A DNA stretch of 64,000 nt from Anaerolineales bacterium. Its GTDB lineage: Bacteria; Chloroflexota; Anaerolineae; Anaerolineales; Villigracilaceae. The notes beneath the pieces were generated by a model. It saw nothing but the letters and a program-made list of their open reading frames with translations, had not been told where the DNA came from and made no database searches. Of the stretch, positions 18,711 through 28,043 are shown one piece after another. A program made the position numbers and the translations under genes. The DNA lies in contig JACZJC010000039.1 in NCBI GenBank assembly GCA_014860745.1, forward strand, positions 1 through 64,000, written 5' to 3'. Every line of letters starts with the position of its first letter. Within the stretch, counting starts at the first letter, position 1.

Positions 18711-21700
18711 ATGACGATCCTAAGACAACCTACCGGTGAACGAAAGACGATTGCCGTGCTTGGGGCTCAACTGACCCGCACCTGGGGGGCTGAGTTCATG
18801 GCCGGTGTGCTGGATTCTGCCAAAGCACAAAATGCGAACGTGGTTTATTTCGTAGGCGGGAAGCCGGCCGCCATTGCCGCGCCAACGCATTCGGGGCGCT
18901 CCTATGGCTTATATGACCTGATCAAACCCGAAAAATTTGATGGGATTCTGCTTTCCGCAGATATGGGGCACGGGCCTTCCGCCGAGGAACTTAAGAATTT
19001 TTGCCTTTCATTCGCCCCCACGCCAATCGTTTCCTTTGCAGTGCCTGCGGAGGGGATCACTTCCTTCATGGCGGATAACGATAGCGGGATGCGCGCGGTC
19101 ATCCGCCACCTGATCGAGATGCATGGCTATAAACGCATCGCCTTTATTCGTGGAATTCCCGGGCAGTTGGAGGCGAACCAGCGCTTCAATGCCTACAAAG
19201 AGGAATTAAAAGCCCACAACATCCGTTTTGAAGAAAGCCTTGTGTTGGAGGGAGATTACACCCCGGAGAGCGGACGCACTGCGGCGCGCATCCTGCTGGA
19301 TGAACGCGGTATTCAGGTGCAGGCCATCGCCGCATCCAATGACCGCATGGCCTTCGGTGTGCTGGAAGTTCTGCAGCAGCGCGGCATTCGCGTGCCGGAT
19401 ACAATTGCAGTGACTGGATTCGATGATGTCAGCGATGCCCAGTCCATTGGCGCGCCATTAACCACAGTCCGCCAGTCGTTTTATGAAGCGGGTCAGCGGG
19501 CATTCGAGGCATTGCTCAAACGTATGAACGGCGAGCAGTTGGAGGCGGTCAATATCCTGCCCTCGCAATTAATCGTGCGCTGGTCATGCGGTTGTTTACC
19601 GGAGAGCATTCAACGAGCTGTGGTGCTTCCAAAAGAAGTGGCTCATACCGGCCGGTTGGAAAACAAGCGGGAAGCCGCCATCCGTGCCTTGTTTAGCGCA
19701 GCGGGCATCCCGGAAAACGATCCGTCGAAAGAACAGTATATTGATGTCTTTGGCCGCACCTGGAACGTGTTCCTCGCCAGCCTGCGCGTAGCGGACAGAA
19801 GCGACGCCTTCCTGAAAATGACCCAGGCCATGGTGGAAGTTCTGCAAAAGAACGGATATGAATTCACCGTCTGGCACAACGTTTTATCCACATTCAGAAG
19901 GTATGCATTGGGCGGCATTACCAGCAATACCACCATGCTGCAGGCTGAAAACCTGTTTCAGCAGGCGCGCATATTGATGGGCGAACTATCGCAAAGAGCA
20001 CAGGCCTACCGCCGTATGCAGTTCGAACAAAAAGAGGAAATCCTCAGCAACTTCAGCTTTTCGATGGCTCCTGCCATGACTCTGGAAGGGATTGGCGAAG
20101 CGATCGCAAAGCATTTCCCAGCGCTGGGGCTGCACCGCTGGTATGTGATGTTCTATAGCGATGTCAGCGCGCCCGGCCTGGTCTCCTCACCCCCGCCGGA
20201 AAGTTACCGCCTGATTCTACAGTACGAGGATGGTAAATTCCAGATACCGCAGGAAAAGACCTCGCTCGGTACCGGGCGGTTGGCGCCGCGCGGAAAAACC
20301 CCAACAGATCATCGATATGATGCGGTGGTCATGCCGCTCTCCCTCGCCAGCAACCGCTTCGGGTTTATGTGGGTGGAAATGGGTCCGGACGACTGGGACA
20401 TTTATGTCCGCTTGAAAAACCTGCTCTCCAGCGCGCTTTTGCGAACCATGCTCGTGCAGCAACGCGAACAGGCACAAAGGGAAGTGGAACGTCTATTGGG
20501 TGACGCGCGTGAACGGGCCGTGGAACTTGCCCGGGCGCGGGATGTGGCGGAAAAAGCCGCAGCCCAAAACGCAAAACTATTCGAGTCCGAGCAGGAGCGG
20601 CGTCGGGCTGCCGAAGCGCTGGCACGTTCATCCCGACAGTTATCTTCATTGACAACCATCGAAAAATTACCACAGCAGATCCTTGAACAATTGAAGCAGG
20701 TTCTGCCATATGACCGCAGCATTCTTTTCATGGAGGATGTCAATGGTCTGCCGCACATCCGCGCACACCACGGGATGCCGGAAAACGCGAATCTTCAGGA
20801 ATTCCAATTAAAGATCAGGGGTTTGGATTTCTATAAAACGGTTGCGCGGAAGGGCGAGACCCTGCTTGTCAGCGATACCGACAAAACCGAAGGATGGAGT
20901 CAACCCGCCTGGCTGCCGCGCGATCGTTCCTGGCTGGGTGTGCCGCTCTATTCAAAAGATAATGTGGTCGGCCTGCTGGTTTTGGGCCGTTCCAAACAAT
21001 CCTTCAACGAAGATGACAGCCTGCTGGCCACAACCTTTGCCATGCAGGCAACCGTCGCACTCGAGAATGCGCGCTTGTACGACGAAGTAACAGGCATCAA
21101 CCAGGTGATGGAACGCATGGTTGCACAGCGTGTAGAGGAATTAAACATCGCTTATAACACGCTCGCAAAACACGATAAAAATAAATCATCGTTCATTCAA
21201 GTGGCAGCCCACGAGCTCCGCACACCGCTAACCGTGATCAAGGGTTATCTTGGCATGTTGAAGGGAGACTCATTGATACAGGGCAATCCCGCACTTCTTC
21301 AGGCCATCGAAGGCGTTTTACAAGGCACGAACCGCCTGCACCAGATCGTGAACAGCATGTTGGATGTGGCCCGCCTCGACAGCCAAGTCATTAATCCGCA
21401 TGTGGAACCGGTCAGCCTTGATTTGATCCTGAAACTCATCCACAAGGATTATGTAAAAGATCTCGCGCTTCGCAACCTGACCTTTCATATGGATGAGACC
21501 ATCAAGGATATTCCACCACTGTTGGCAGATCCTGAACTGCTCAAAAAGGCGCTCGACCATGTCATCGTGAATGCGATCAAATTCACACCGGATGGCGGCT
21601 CGATCACCGTCTCGGCCAGGGTGGTGGACGATCCACGCCGCATCGGCCCAACGTCTATTCAGGGGGGAAAAATGGCCGAGGTGAGCGTGAAGGATACCGG

Positions 21701-21938
21701 CATTGGCATCGACCCGGAGCATCACAAGATCATCTTTGAAAAGTTATATCAATTGGGAAAGGTGGAATTACATTCCTCCAGCCGCACGAATTACAAAGGC
21801 GGTGGGGCTGGGCTTGGGCTGGCCATCTCCGCCGGCATCCTCAAGGCCTTGCAAGGCAGTATTTGGGTGGAAAGCGCAGGCCACAATGAGGAGAAATTCC
21901 CCGGCAGCACCTTTTTCATCCGCCTGCCGCTTGCATAG
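18711..21938 (+). CDS. LacI-type sensor / GAF / histidine kinase fusion
   Basis: 1075 residues with no signal peptide or membrane helix. Residues about 14-300 match the sugar-binding half of LacI/GalR regulators (TIAVLGAQL, HLIEMHGYKRIAFIRG, AIAASNDRMAFGVLEVLQQR, IAVTGFDDVSDA) but the usual DNA-binding head is missing. A linker of unknown fold (about 300-640) follows, with a long helical stretch (about 580-640). Then come a GAF domain (about 645-790), the phosphoacceptor motif AAHELRTPLTVIKGYLGML with H834, and an ATPase domain with NAIKFTPDGG, DTGIGIDPEH and GAGLGLAIS. The fusion suggests that a small intracellular ligand, perhaps a sugar, sets kinase activity. No regulator gene is adjacent. 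Confidence 0.9.
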   Translation: MTILRQPTGERKTIAVLGAQLTRTWGAEFMAGVLDSAKAQNANVVYFVGGKPAAIAAPTHSGRSYGLYDLIKPEKFDGILLSADMGHGPSAEELKNFCLSFAPTPIVSFAVPAEGITSFMADNDSGMRAVIRHLIEMHGYKRIAFIRGIPGQLEANQRFNAYKEELKAHNIRFEESLVLEGDYTPESGRTAARILLDERGIQVQAIAASNDRMAFGVLEVLQQRGIRVPDTIAVTGFDDVSDAQSIGAPLTTVRQSFYEAGQRAFEALLKRMNGEQLEAVNILPSQLIVRWSCGCLPESIQRAVVLPKEVAHTGRLENKREAAIRALFSAAGIPENDPSKEQYIDVFGRTWNVFLASLRVADRSDAFLKMTQAMVEVLQKNGYEFTVWHNVLSTFRRYALGGITSNTTMLQAENLFQQARILMGELSQRAQAYRRMQFEQKEEILSNFSFSMAPAMTLEGIGEAIAKHFPALGLHRWYVMFYSDVSAPGLVSSPPPESYRLILQYEDGKFQIPQEKTSLGTGRLAPRGKTPTDHRYDAVVMPLSLASNRFGFMWVEMGPDDWDIYVRLKNLLSSALLRTMLVQQREQAQREVERLLGDARERAVELARARDVAEKAAAQNAKLFESEQERRRAAEALARSSRQLSSLTTIEKLPQQILEQLKQVLPYDRSILFMEDVNGLPHIRAHHGMPENANLQEFQLKIRGLDFYKTVARKGETLLVSDTDKTEGWSQPAWLPRDRSWLGVPLYSKDNVVGLLVLGRSKQSFNEDDSLLATTFAMQATVALENARLYDEVTGINQVMERMVAQRVEELNIAYNTLAKHDKNKSSFIQVAAHELRTPLTVIKGYLGMLKGDSLIQGNPALLQAIEGVLQGTNRLHQIVNSMLDVARLDSQVINPHVEPVSLDLILKLIHKDYVKDLALRNLTFHMDETIKDIPPLLADPELLKKALDHVIVNAIKFTPDGGSITVSARVVDDPRRIGPTSIQGGKMAEVSVKDTGIGIDPEHHKIIFEKLYQLGKVELHSSSRTNYKGGGAGLGLAISAGILKALQGSIWVESAGHNEEKFPGSTFFIRLPLA

Positions 21939-21956
21939 GCATAATGAGCGGGGCAA

Positions 21957-22694
21957 TCACCTTACCCCATTCCCATTGTAATTTGATATTTCATTCTCCG
22001 AAAATATTTCATTGATCCAATCACGCAGCGGGGAAAGGATGCCGATATGCATCAACATCAGGGCCGAGAGCGAGATCATCACGAAGAATATAGCAAAATC
22101 CCCGAACAGTTTCCAACCGTTTGCGTCGGCGGTAAAGACGTAGCGATACACGATCACAAACAACTGCAGCACGCTGATGATGAGCAGGGGTATGGCGAAG
22201 GGCCGCAGGTCATGTCCTTCCACCAGCAGGTGCAGGCAGATCAACACGAATAATCCGCCCAGCAGCATCACCAAATATGCCCAGAAGTGAAGACCATCAT
22301 AGGCCTGCATGTACAGTTTTTGGATGACCTTTATATAAAGAAAGCCTACAGCGGCGAGGCAGGTCCATGCATACAACTTGATGACCATCGGATAGACAAG
22401 ATTCCCAAATCCGCGGATACTGACCAGACCAATCCCCCAACCGAAAAAGAATGCAAGCCCCAGCACAACCACTTTTACAAGGATGCCACCCAAACTGCTG
22501 GCAAGGCCGTCATCGAACACATCGACCACCAGTTTCGCAGCCCCAAGCATGGACACGGTCAGCGCCCCCAAGCTGACGAGCATGGTGACGACACTCAGCA
22601 TTCCCCGCGTATCCACACCGTTCCTGCGCGGCGGTTGTGTTTTTCGTTCTACAAAGGGCGGAACATGGGGCAGCGGTTTTCTTGATTCCGTCAT
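21957..22694 (-). CDS. integral membrane protein, unknown function
   Basis: 245 residues. A polar N-terminus of about 30 residues is followed by six predicted membrane helices and a polar tail ending in NGNGVR. GGGAG lies about 10 nt before the ATG. No catalytic motif is visible and I do not recognise the family. It lies 32 nt downstream of the methyltransferase gene on the same strand's far side, so the two could be expressed separately. Confidence 0.65.
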   Translation of the reverse strand: MTESRKPLPHVPPFVERKTQPPRRNGVDTRGMLSVVTMLVSLGALTVSMLGAAKLVVDVFDDGLASSLGGILVKVVVLGLAFFFGWGIGLVSIRGFGNLVYPMVIKLYAWTCLAAVGFLYIKVIQKLYMQAYDGLHFWAYLVMLLGGLFVLICLHLLVEGHDLRPFAIPLLIISVLQLFVIVYRYVFTADANGWKLFGDFAIFFVMISLSALMLMHIGILSPLRDWINEIFSENEISNYNGNGVR

Positions 22695-22726
22695 AATCTC
22701 AACTCCCAGCCTGCATAATACTATTG

Positions 22727-23632
22727 TTACTTCATTTTTTCACGGAAATCGTAAATGCCATCATGGACTGCCCAACGCGCATGACAGGTTGGGCAAAGCA
22801 GATGATCGTTCTTCTCCTGCAAATTTCCGCCGCCACATTCGGGGCATTTGAACAAGCCAGTCACATTCATGGAAACCTCCCCGGTTTGAGATTCAACATT
22901 TACTCTTGCCTTCATAAATACACTGGGTGTGAACTGCCAAAGCGCACCTAGTGGCTGGAAGAGACCATCCATTGCGGCGAGCAGCCCGGCTGGGACAATA
23001 CGCTTCAACCAGCCGATGCGGAAATGCGAAACAGCCAGCGTCTTTTCAATCGAAAAGCCAAGTTCGCCAAGCCAGCTGCGGATGGCCTTTGGGTGAAAGT
23101 CAAAATTCAATTTGACGAATTCCACAGGCTCCAACGTAAACGGATTCCAATCCTGTCTGCTGAGCCAGTACCTAAAAATGGATTTGAGATTTACTTTGTT
23201 CGCAAACTCAAGAATAAAGACGGCGCGCGGCTGCAAAACGTTCCGCACCTGGCTTAAGGCTTTCGGCGCATCGGCCATGTGGTGCAGGGCGCGGATCATC
23301 GTGGCAGAATCAAACGAACGGTCCAAGAATGGGAGGCAGTAAATATCCGCGGCGACGTATATGTATCTGTCGGAGCGTCCCAGTTTTTGCTGGGCCTGAG
23401 CCAGTTGTGTAGTCGAATAATCTAAAAGGACAACGCGCTCGAAACCTTCGTAGCGCGGAGTGTTGCGCCCGGCTCCTGCGCCAAGTTCGAGCATGAGTTT
23501 TCCACTTGTGGGGAGCATCTTTTTCAGGGCGATGGCTTCAGCGCGGTCTTCGTAGTCGCGTCCACCCTGCTCCCAAAATGCTTGCTGATAGTCTGAACCT
23601 TCGTAATTGCATACGGGGGGAGTGTTGTTCAT
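22727..23632 (-). CDS. SAM-dependent methyltransferase with C-terminal zinc ribbon
   Basis: 301 residues. The class I methyltransferase fold is shown by motif I (LMLELGAGAGRNTPRY), an acidic end of strand 2 (VVLLDYS), and SFDSATMIRALHHMADAPKA. At the C-terminus a Trm112-like zinc ribbon (CPECGGGNL, CPTCHARW) is fused. Small-molecule or envelope-lipid methylation is possible; the substrate cannot be told. It follows the UDP-glucose dehydrogenase gene but a terminator-like hairpin separates them. Confidence 0.85.
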   Translation of the reverse strand: MNNTPPVCNYEGSDYQQAFWEQGGRDYEDRAEAIALKKMLPTSGKLMLELGAGAGRNTPRYEGFERVVLLDYSTTQLAQAQQKLGRSDRYIYVAADIYCLPFLDRSFDSATMIRALHHMADAPKALSQVRNVLQPRAVFILEFANKVNLKSIFRYWLSRQDWNPFTLEPVEFVKLNFDFHPKAIRSWLGELGFSIEKTLAVSHFRIGWLKRIVPAGLLAAMDGLFQPLGALWQFTPSVFMKARVNVESQTGEVSMNVTGLFKCPECGGGNLQEKNDHLLCPTCHARWAVHDGIYDFREKMK

Positions 23633-23677
23633 AGGCTGAATAGTTTAGTGGTTTTTCAGTTTTTGGTCAAACAATCA

Positions 23678-23710
23678 AATAGCCGAACAGCCTACGGCTG
23701 TCCGACTATT
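23678..23710 (-). terminator. terminator after the UDP-glucose dehydrogenase gene
   Basis: Arms 23678-23692 and 23696-23710 form a 15-bp stem with two G-T pairs, then a T-rich stretch on the minus strand. Confidence 0.65.
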
Positions 23711-23738
23711 AAAATGCGAACTTGACGAAATCGCCTTG

Positions 23739-25034
23739 TTATCGGCCGATGGCGCGGTAGGTAAAGCCCATTTCTTTCATTAGACCCGGGTCGTAAATAT
23801 TTCGGCCATCGTAAATGACAGGGGACTTGAGGAGGCTTTTTATCTTCTCAAGATCCAACTGCTTGAACTCATTCCATTCCGTCACCACAATGAGGGCGTC
23901 GCAATCCTTCGCCATTTTATATGGTTCATCGAAGAAATCCACAGCAGGCAAAAGCGGACGAGCGACTTCCATAGCCACCGGGTCATAACCGCGGACTTTC
24001 GCGCCCGCCTTGACCAGTTCTTCGGCAATATCGATTGAAGGCGCATCGCGCATGTCGTCAGTGTTCGGCTTGAAGGCCAGCCCGAGCAGGCCGACGGTCT
24101 TGCCTCTTAAACTTCCGCCAAGCATTTTTTGGAGGTTTACGACGGCGTTTTTGCGGCGGTCATAATTGACTTCCATGACATCGTTCAAAATACGCGGATT
24201 GAGTCCTTTTTCTTTTGCCATGAACGCCAGCGCTTCCACATCCTTGGGGAAGCATGATCCGCCCCAGCCGAGGCCTGCATCCAAAAAGTGACGTCCGATG
24301 CGCGCATCGTAGCCCATGCCAGCGGCCACTTCCTTCACATCCGCGCCGACAAGTTCGCACAGGTCAGCCAGTTCGTTCATGAAGGAAATCTTTGTAGCAA
24401 GGAAAGCGTTGCTGGCATACTTGATCATTTCCGCCGTACGTAAATCTGTAATGACAATAGGCGCGCGCAGCGGTAAATGCAGGTGCGCCACTTTGTTGGC
24501 GGCATCCTTGTCCAATGAACCGATCACCGTGCGGTGTGGATTCATAAAGTCGACTATGGCGGAACCCTCGCGCAAAAATTCGGGGCAGGATACTACCGAG
24601 AAGCCGATCGGCTTGGGCTGCGCGCCCTTCACAATGTCCGCCACCCAGTCTCCCGTCCCGATTGGAACCGTGGATTTGTTGATGATGACCAACGGCGCAG
24701 TCATATTTTCCGCAATGGATTTAGCGGCCGCGGCCACATACTGCAAATCCGCGGCGCCGTCCGAATCGGACGGGGTTCCCACCGCGATGAAGGCGTACTC
24801 CGCATTTTTCAAGGCATCCTTGTAGGAGGTGGTAAATGAGATGCGCCCCGCATTCACATTGCGTTTGACTAGTTCATCCAGTCCCGGTTCGTAAATCGGC
24901 ATGATGCCTTTTTTGAGATTCTCCACCCGTTGCTCGTTCACATCCAGCGCGGTGACCCGGTTGCCGAGGTCGGCAAAGCACGCGGCGGTAACCAGGCCGA
25001 CGTATCCTACGCCGACGACACAAATTTGTTTCAT
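23739..25034 (-). CDS. ugd: UDP-glucose 6-dehydrogenase
   Basis: 431 residues, the usual length. It oxidises UDP-glucose to UDP-glucuronate with two NAD+, supplying precursors for exopolysaccharide or other glycans. The N-terminal Rossmann motif is [19 protein letters not shown]; the active-site cysteine is in [12 protein letters not shown]; the C-terminal domain has [27 protein letters not shown] precedes the ATG. It lies in a neighbourhood with a glycosyltransferase and a methyltransferase, consistent with surface polysaccharide synthesis. Confidence 0.96.
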   Translation of the reverse strand: MKQICVVGVGYVGLVTAACFADLGNRVTALDVNEQRVENLKKGIMPIYEPGLDELVKRNVNAGRISFTTSYKDALKNAEYAFIAVGTPSDSDGAADLQYVAAAAKSIAENMTAPLVIINKSTVPIGTGDWVADIVKGAQPKPIGFSVVSCPEFLREGSAIVDFMNPHRTVIGSLDKDAANKVAHLHLPLRAPIVITDLRTAEMIKYASNAFLATKISFMNELADLCELVGADVKEVAAGMGYDARIGRHFLDAGLGWGGSCFPKDVEALAFMAKEKGLNPRILNDVMEVNYDRRKNAVVNLQKMLGGSLRGKTVGLLGLAFKPNTDDMRDAPSIDIAEELVKAGAKVRGYDPVAMEVARPLLPAVDFFDEPYKMAKDCDALIVVTEWNEFKQLDLEKIKSLLKSPVIYDGRNIYDPGLMKEMGFTYRAIGR

Positions 25035-25079
25035 AAGTTTTCCTTTTTATTGAAAAGATTTTTGAAATAAACCACCTTA

Positions 25080-25454
25080 TTACATCCTGCTCATCCAGCT
25101 ATCAACAGATTCAACGAGATCAAGCAGGTCCATGGGTTTGGTGATGTAATCATCGCATCCCGAATCTATGGCCCGCTGGCGGTCGCCTGGCAGGACGTGC
25201 GCAGTCAGCGCGATCAACGGAATGGAGCCGGTCCGCGCGTCGCTTTTGATCAGCCGCGTGGCAGTCCAGCCGTCCATTTCAGGCAAGGCAAGGTCCATGA
25301 TGATCAGATCGGGCATCTGCTTGCTGGCTGCGTCCACCCCATCGCGTCCATTCACCGCAAGAAAAGTGTCGTACCCGTTCTTTTCAAGGATGAATCGGAC
25401 AAGCTCATAGGTATCCATATTATCTTCGACAACGAGGATACGGCCTTTGCTCAT
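25080..25454 (-). CDS. single-domain response regulator (CheY-like)
   Basis: 124 residues, receiver domain only: VVEDNMDTYELV at the start, the phosphorylation site in IIMDLALPEMDGW, the switch Thr in LIALTAHV, and the Lys in ITKPMDL. It has no output domain, so it would act through protein contacts, for example with one of the orphan kinases. The start at 25454 is preferred over longer frames because TATATT lies 7 nt before it and no ribosome site exists, as in other leaderless genes of this window. Confidence 0.9.
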   Translation of the reverse strand: MSKGRILVVEDNMDTYELVRFILEKNGYDTFLAVNGRDGVDAASKQMPDLIIMDLALPEMDGWTATRLIKSDARTGSIPLIALTAHVLPGDRQRAIDSGCDDYITKPMDLLDLVESVDSWMSRM

Positions 25455-25543
25455 GGGCTTAAATATACTACGTCTCATAAATGCGGGCAATGTGTAGATG
25501 CCGCCCGAATGGGTATGTAATGCCCGAAGGGTATAATCACAGG

Positions 25544-26713
25544 ATGCGATTGCTTTTCGTAACCGACATCCGCTCCCCCATTTCTCAAAACTGGATCCGT
25601 TATTTCGCCGAACGCGGCGACGAAGTCTACATCGCCACCACATTTCAATCTGCAGAGATGGATTTCCCCGTTAAGCGGCTGGAGTTTACGCCCGTGGCTT
25701 TTAGCGCCGCCAAAAAGCGGACATCCCGCCCCGGCTCCGCCTCTTCCCGGACCCTGGGCCTGCGTACGCTCTTCAGACAGTGGGTCGGCCCCCTCACCAT
25801 TCCCCGCTCCGCCGCTCTGCGAAAATTACGCGCCTTTATTCAGGAAGTTCAACCAGATATTATCCACGCGATGCGTATTCCCTTCGAGGGTATGTTAACA
25901 GCTTACGCCTTGAACAGCCTCGTTACTCGTCCCTCATTTCTTGTCTCCATCTGGGGCAATGACTTTACCCTGCACGCGCCGTCCACGCCGCTGATGGGAT
26001 GGTACACGCGGAGGACGATGAGCATGGTCGATGCTTTGCACGCGGATGCGGAACGTGATGTGCGCCTGGCGCGGAAGTGGGGCTTCAGCGGGGAAAAAGC
26101 CACTTTGGTGGTACCCGGCAACGGCGGAGTCCGAAGCGATGTTTTTTATCCGCCTAAAGAATCGACGAAGAATCCCATCATCATCAACCCGCGCGGGATT
26201 CGCCCCTACGTCCGCAATGATGTTTTTTTTAAGTCCATTCCGCTTGTGCTGGCAAAACGAAGCGACGCGCGTTTTATTTGCACGTCCATGCAGGGCGAGG
26301 CGCAGGTGATGGGGTGGATTCGGGAATTAAGAATAGAACATGCGGTGGAACTGCTTCCGTTGATTCCGCACCATGAAATGGGAGCGGTCTTTCGCGGCGC
26401 GCAAATTGTGGTGTCTCCGAGCATCCACGACGGCACCCCGAATTCACTGATCGAAGGGATGGCCTGCGGATGCTTCCCGATTGCGGGCGATTTGGATTCC
26501 ATCCGCGAGTGGATTACGCATACGCAGAATGGACTGCTCGTCAACCCGAACGATCCTCAATCCATTGCGGATGCGATCCTGCTTGGACTGGAAAGAGAAG
26601 ACCTGCGGCGCGAGGCTGCAGGCCTGAATGCAAAAATCATCTCCACGAAAGCGGATTACCAGGAGAATATGGAGAGGGTGGTGGAGTTTTATAAATCCGT
26701 AATTCGTGGATGA
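25544..26713 (+). CDS. GT4-family glycosyltransferase
   Basis: 389 residues. A GT-B fold glycosyltransferase: N-terminal MRLLFVTDIRSPISQNWIRY and VSIWGNDFTLHAPS; C-terminal donor-binding half with VVPGNGGV, VVSPSIHDGTPNSLIEGMAC and GLLVNPNDPQSIADAI. It would add a sugar to a lipid or glycan acceptor in the cytoplasm. The start at 25544 is chosen because TATAAT (25532-25537) ends exactly 6 nt before the ATG. The transcript is probably leaderless and divergent from the response regulator gene. Confidence 0.9.
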   Translation: MRLLFVTDIRSPISQNWIRYFAERGDEVYIATTFQSAEMDFPVKRLEFTPVAFSAAKKRTSRPGSASSRTLGLRTLFRQWVGPLTIPRSAALRKLRAFIQEVQPDIIHAMRIPFEGMLTAYALNSLVTRPSFLVSIWGNDFTLHAPSTPLMGWYTRRTMSMVDALHADAERDVRLARKWGFSGEKATLVVPGNGGVRSDVFYPPKESTKNPIIINPRGIRPYVRNDVFFKSIPLVLAKRSDARFICTSMQGEAQVMGWIRELRIEHAVELLPLIPHHEMGAVFRGAQIVVSPSIHDGTPNSLIEGMACGCFPIAGDLDSIREWITHTQNGLLVNPNDPQSIADAILLGLEREDLRREAAGLNAKIISTKADYQENMERVVEFYKSVIRG

Positions 26714-26737
26714 GATACTCTACCACCTGAATGAAAT

Positions 26738-26956
26738 TTACATTTCCCGCGGACTTCGCAATGAATCCAGCCGATGGCGCAATTCGATGCGGCGTGAATT
26801 CGCCGAATGACGAACGTCGTTGAGGAAGTTTTGCCCGCGGTCACGGATTTGGTTGCGGAGGTTTTCACCGGACTCGGGGGCGAGCAGTAAAGCCATGATG
26901 CCGCCAACCAACCCGCCGACAAAAATCCCCATCAAAAAGCCAAACATTCTACGCAT
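26738..26956 (-). CDS. YtxH-domain small membrane protein
   Basis: 72 residues: one membrane helix (FLMGIFVGGLVGGIMALLLA) followed by APESGENLRNQIRDRGQNF and a basic helical tail, the typical YtxH layout. AAGGAGAATTTCAC before the ATG fixes the start, shorter than the open frame allows. YtxH proteins are linked to stress or the envelope in other bacteria, without a settled role. It converges with the glycosyltransferase gene. Confidence 0.85.
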   Translation of the reverse strand: MRRMFGFLMGIFVGGLVGGIMALLLAPESGENLRNQIRDRGQNFLNDVRHSANSRRIELRHRLDSLRSPREM

Positions 26957-27005
26957 GTGAAATTCTCCTTCACGGAAATTTGATCGTTTCTGAGACGAAG
27001 TTCTG

Positions 27006-27038
27006 ACAAATTTATTATAGGCGAAAAAACAAATTTGT
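27006..27038. promoter_or_regulatory. repeated ACAAATTT boxes in a divergent promoter region
   Basis: ACAAATTTAT (27006-27015) and the palindrome ACAAATTTGT (27029-27038) lie 23 bp apart between the divergent YtxH and panB genes. They could be a regulator's binding sites. Confidence 0.35.
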
Positions 27039-27161
27039 GGAATAATGTACCTATCGCACGTATCCAAACGAACGTGACGGCGTTAATCTTGTAAACCGAA
27101 ATCGCGTGCACATCAGGGACGCCAGCACGCAAAGCGGACTCTACCTTTATCGGAGGGTACC

Positions 27162-28043
27162 ATGTCAACTGTAACACCAGTCTCAACCAACACGTCACAA
27201 CGCAAGAAGGTGACCACGCTTACGTTCCGCCAGAAAAAGGAACGCGGCGAGGTGATCACCATGCTCACCGCCTACGACTATCCCACCGCCATGGCAATAG
27301 ACAAGGCAGGTATTGATTCCATTCTCGTGGGTGATTCACTCGCAATGGTGGTACTCGGCTATGAAAACACCCTGCCCGTCACCATGGAAGAGATGCTTCA
27401 CCACGCGCGCGCCGTGGCACGCGGAGCAAAGTCCGCGATGCTGATCGGCGATATGCCTTTTATGTCGTATCAAGTCTCTGTGGAGGATGCCGTGCGAAAT
27501 GCGGGGCGTTTTTTACAGCAAGGCGGCATGGACGCGGTCAAACTCGAAGGCGGGCGCGAACGGGCGGACGCTGTCCGCGCGATTGTGGGAACGGGCATCC
27601 CCGTCATGGGCCATCTCGGACTCACGCCGCAATCTGTACATCAGCTTGGCGGGTTCCGTGCCCAGGGAAAAACGGCAACTGCGGCGAAACGCCTGCTGGA
27701 AGACGCGAAAATTCTCGAAGAAGCAGGCGCGTTCAGCCTCGTGCTTGAATCAGTGCCTGCGCGGCTGGCGGAATTTATCTCCAAACAAATTTCAATCCCC
27801 ACGATTGGCATTGGCGCGGGCGGGGGCTGCGACGGTCAGGTTTTGGTCACGCATGACCTGCTTGGTCTGTTCGACCGTTTCACACCCAGGTTCGTCAAGC
27901 AGTATGCGAACTTCCATGCCGAGATGAACAAGGCTTTCGCCGATTACATCGATGACGTGGAGAGCAAACGCTTCCCCGCTGTTGAACATACCGTTGAGAT
28001 GAGCGACGAAGAATGGGATGCGTTTCAAAAGGAAATAAAATGA
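27162..28043 (+). CDS. panB: 3-methyl-2-oxobutanoate hydroxymethyltransferase
   Basis: 293 residues. It makes ketopantoate from alpha-ketoisovalerate and methylene-tetrahydrofolate, the first step to pantothenate and coenzyme A. Visible motifs are MLTAYDYPTAMAIDKAGID, LVGDSLAMVVLGY, MLIGDMPFMSYQ, VKLEGG, MGHLGLTPQSVHQLGG and IGIGAGGGCDGQVLV. CGGAGGGT precedes the ATG. The reductase gene starts in an ATGA overlap with its stop, so the two steps are translationally coupled. Confidence 0.97.
   Translation: MSTVTPVSTNTSQRKKVTTLTFRQKKERGEVITMLTAYDYPTAMAIDKAGIDSILVGDSLAMVVLGYENTLPVTMEEMLHHARAVARGAKSAMLIGDMPFMSYQVSVEDAVRNAGRFLQQGGMDAVKLEGGRERADAVRAIVGTGIPVMGHLGLTPQSVHQLGGFRAQGKTATAAKRLLEDAKILEEAGAFSLVLESVPARLAEFISKQISIPTIGIGAGGGCDGQVLVTHDLLGLFDRFTPRFVKQYANFHAEMNKAFADYIDDVESKRFPAVEHTVEMSDEEWDAFQKEIK

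Noticed and set aside
25481-25543. Upstream extension of the GT4 gene start
   Set aside because: The extra residues are unlike GT4 N-termini, and the -10 box would fall inside the coding region.
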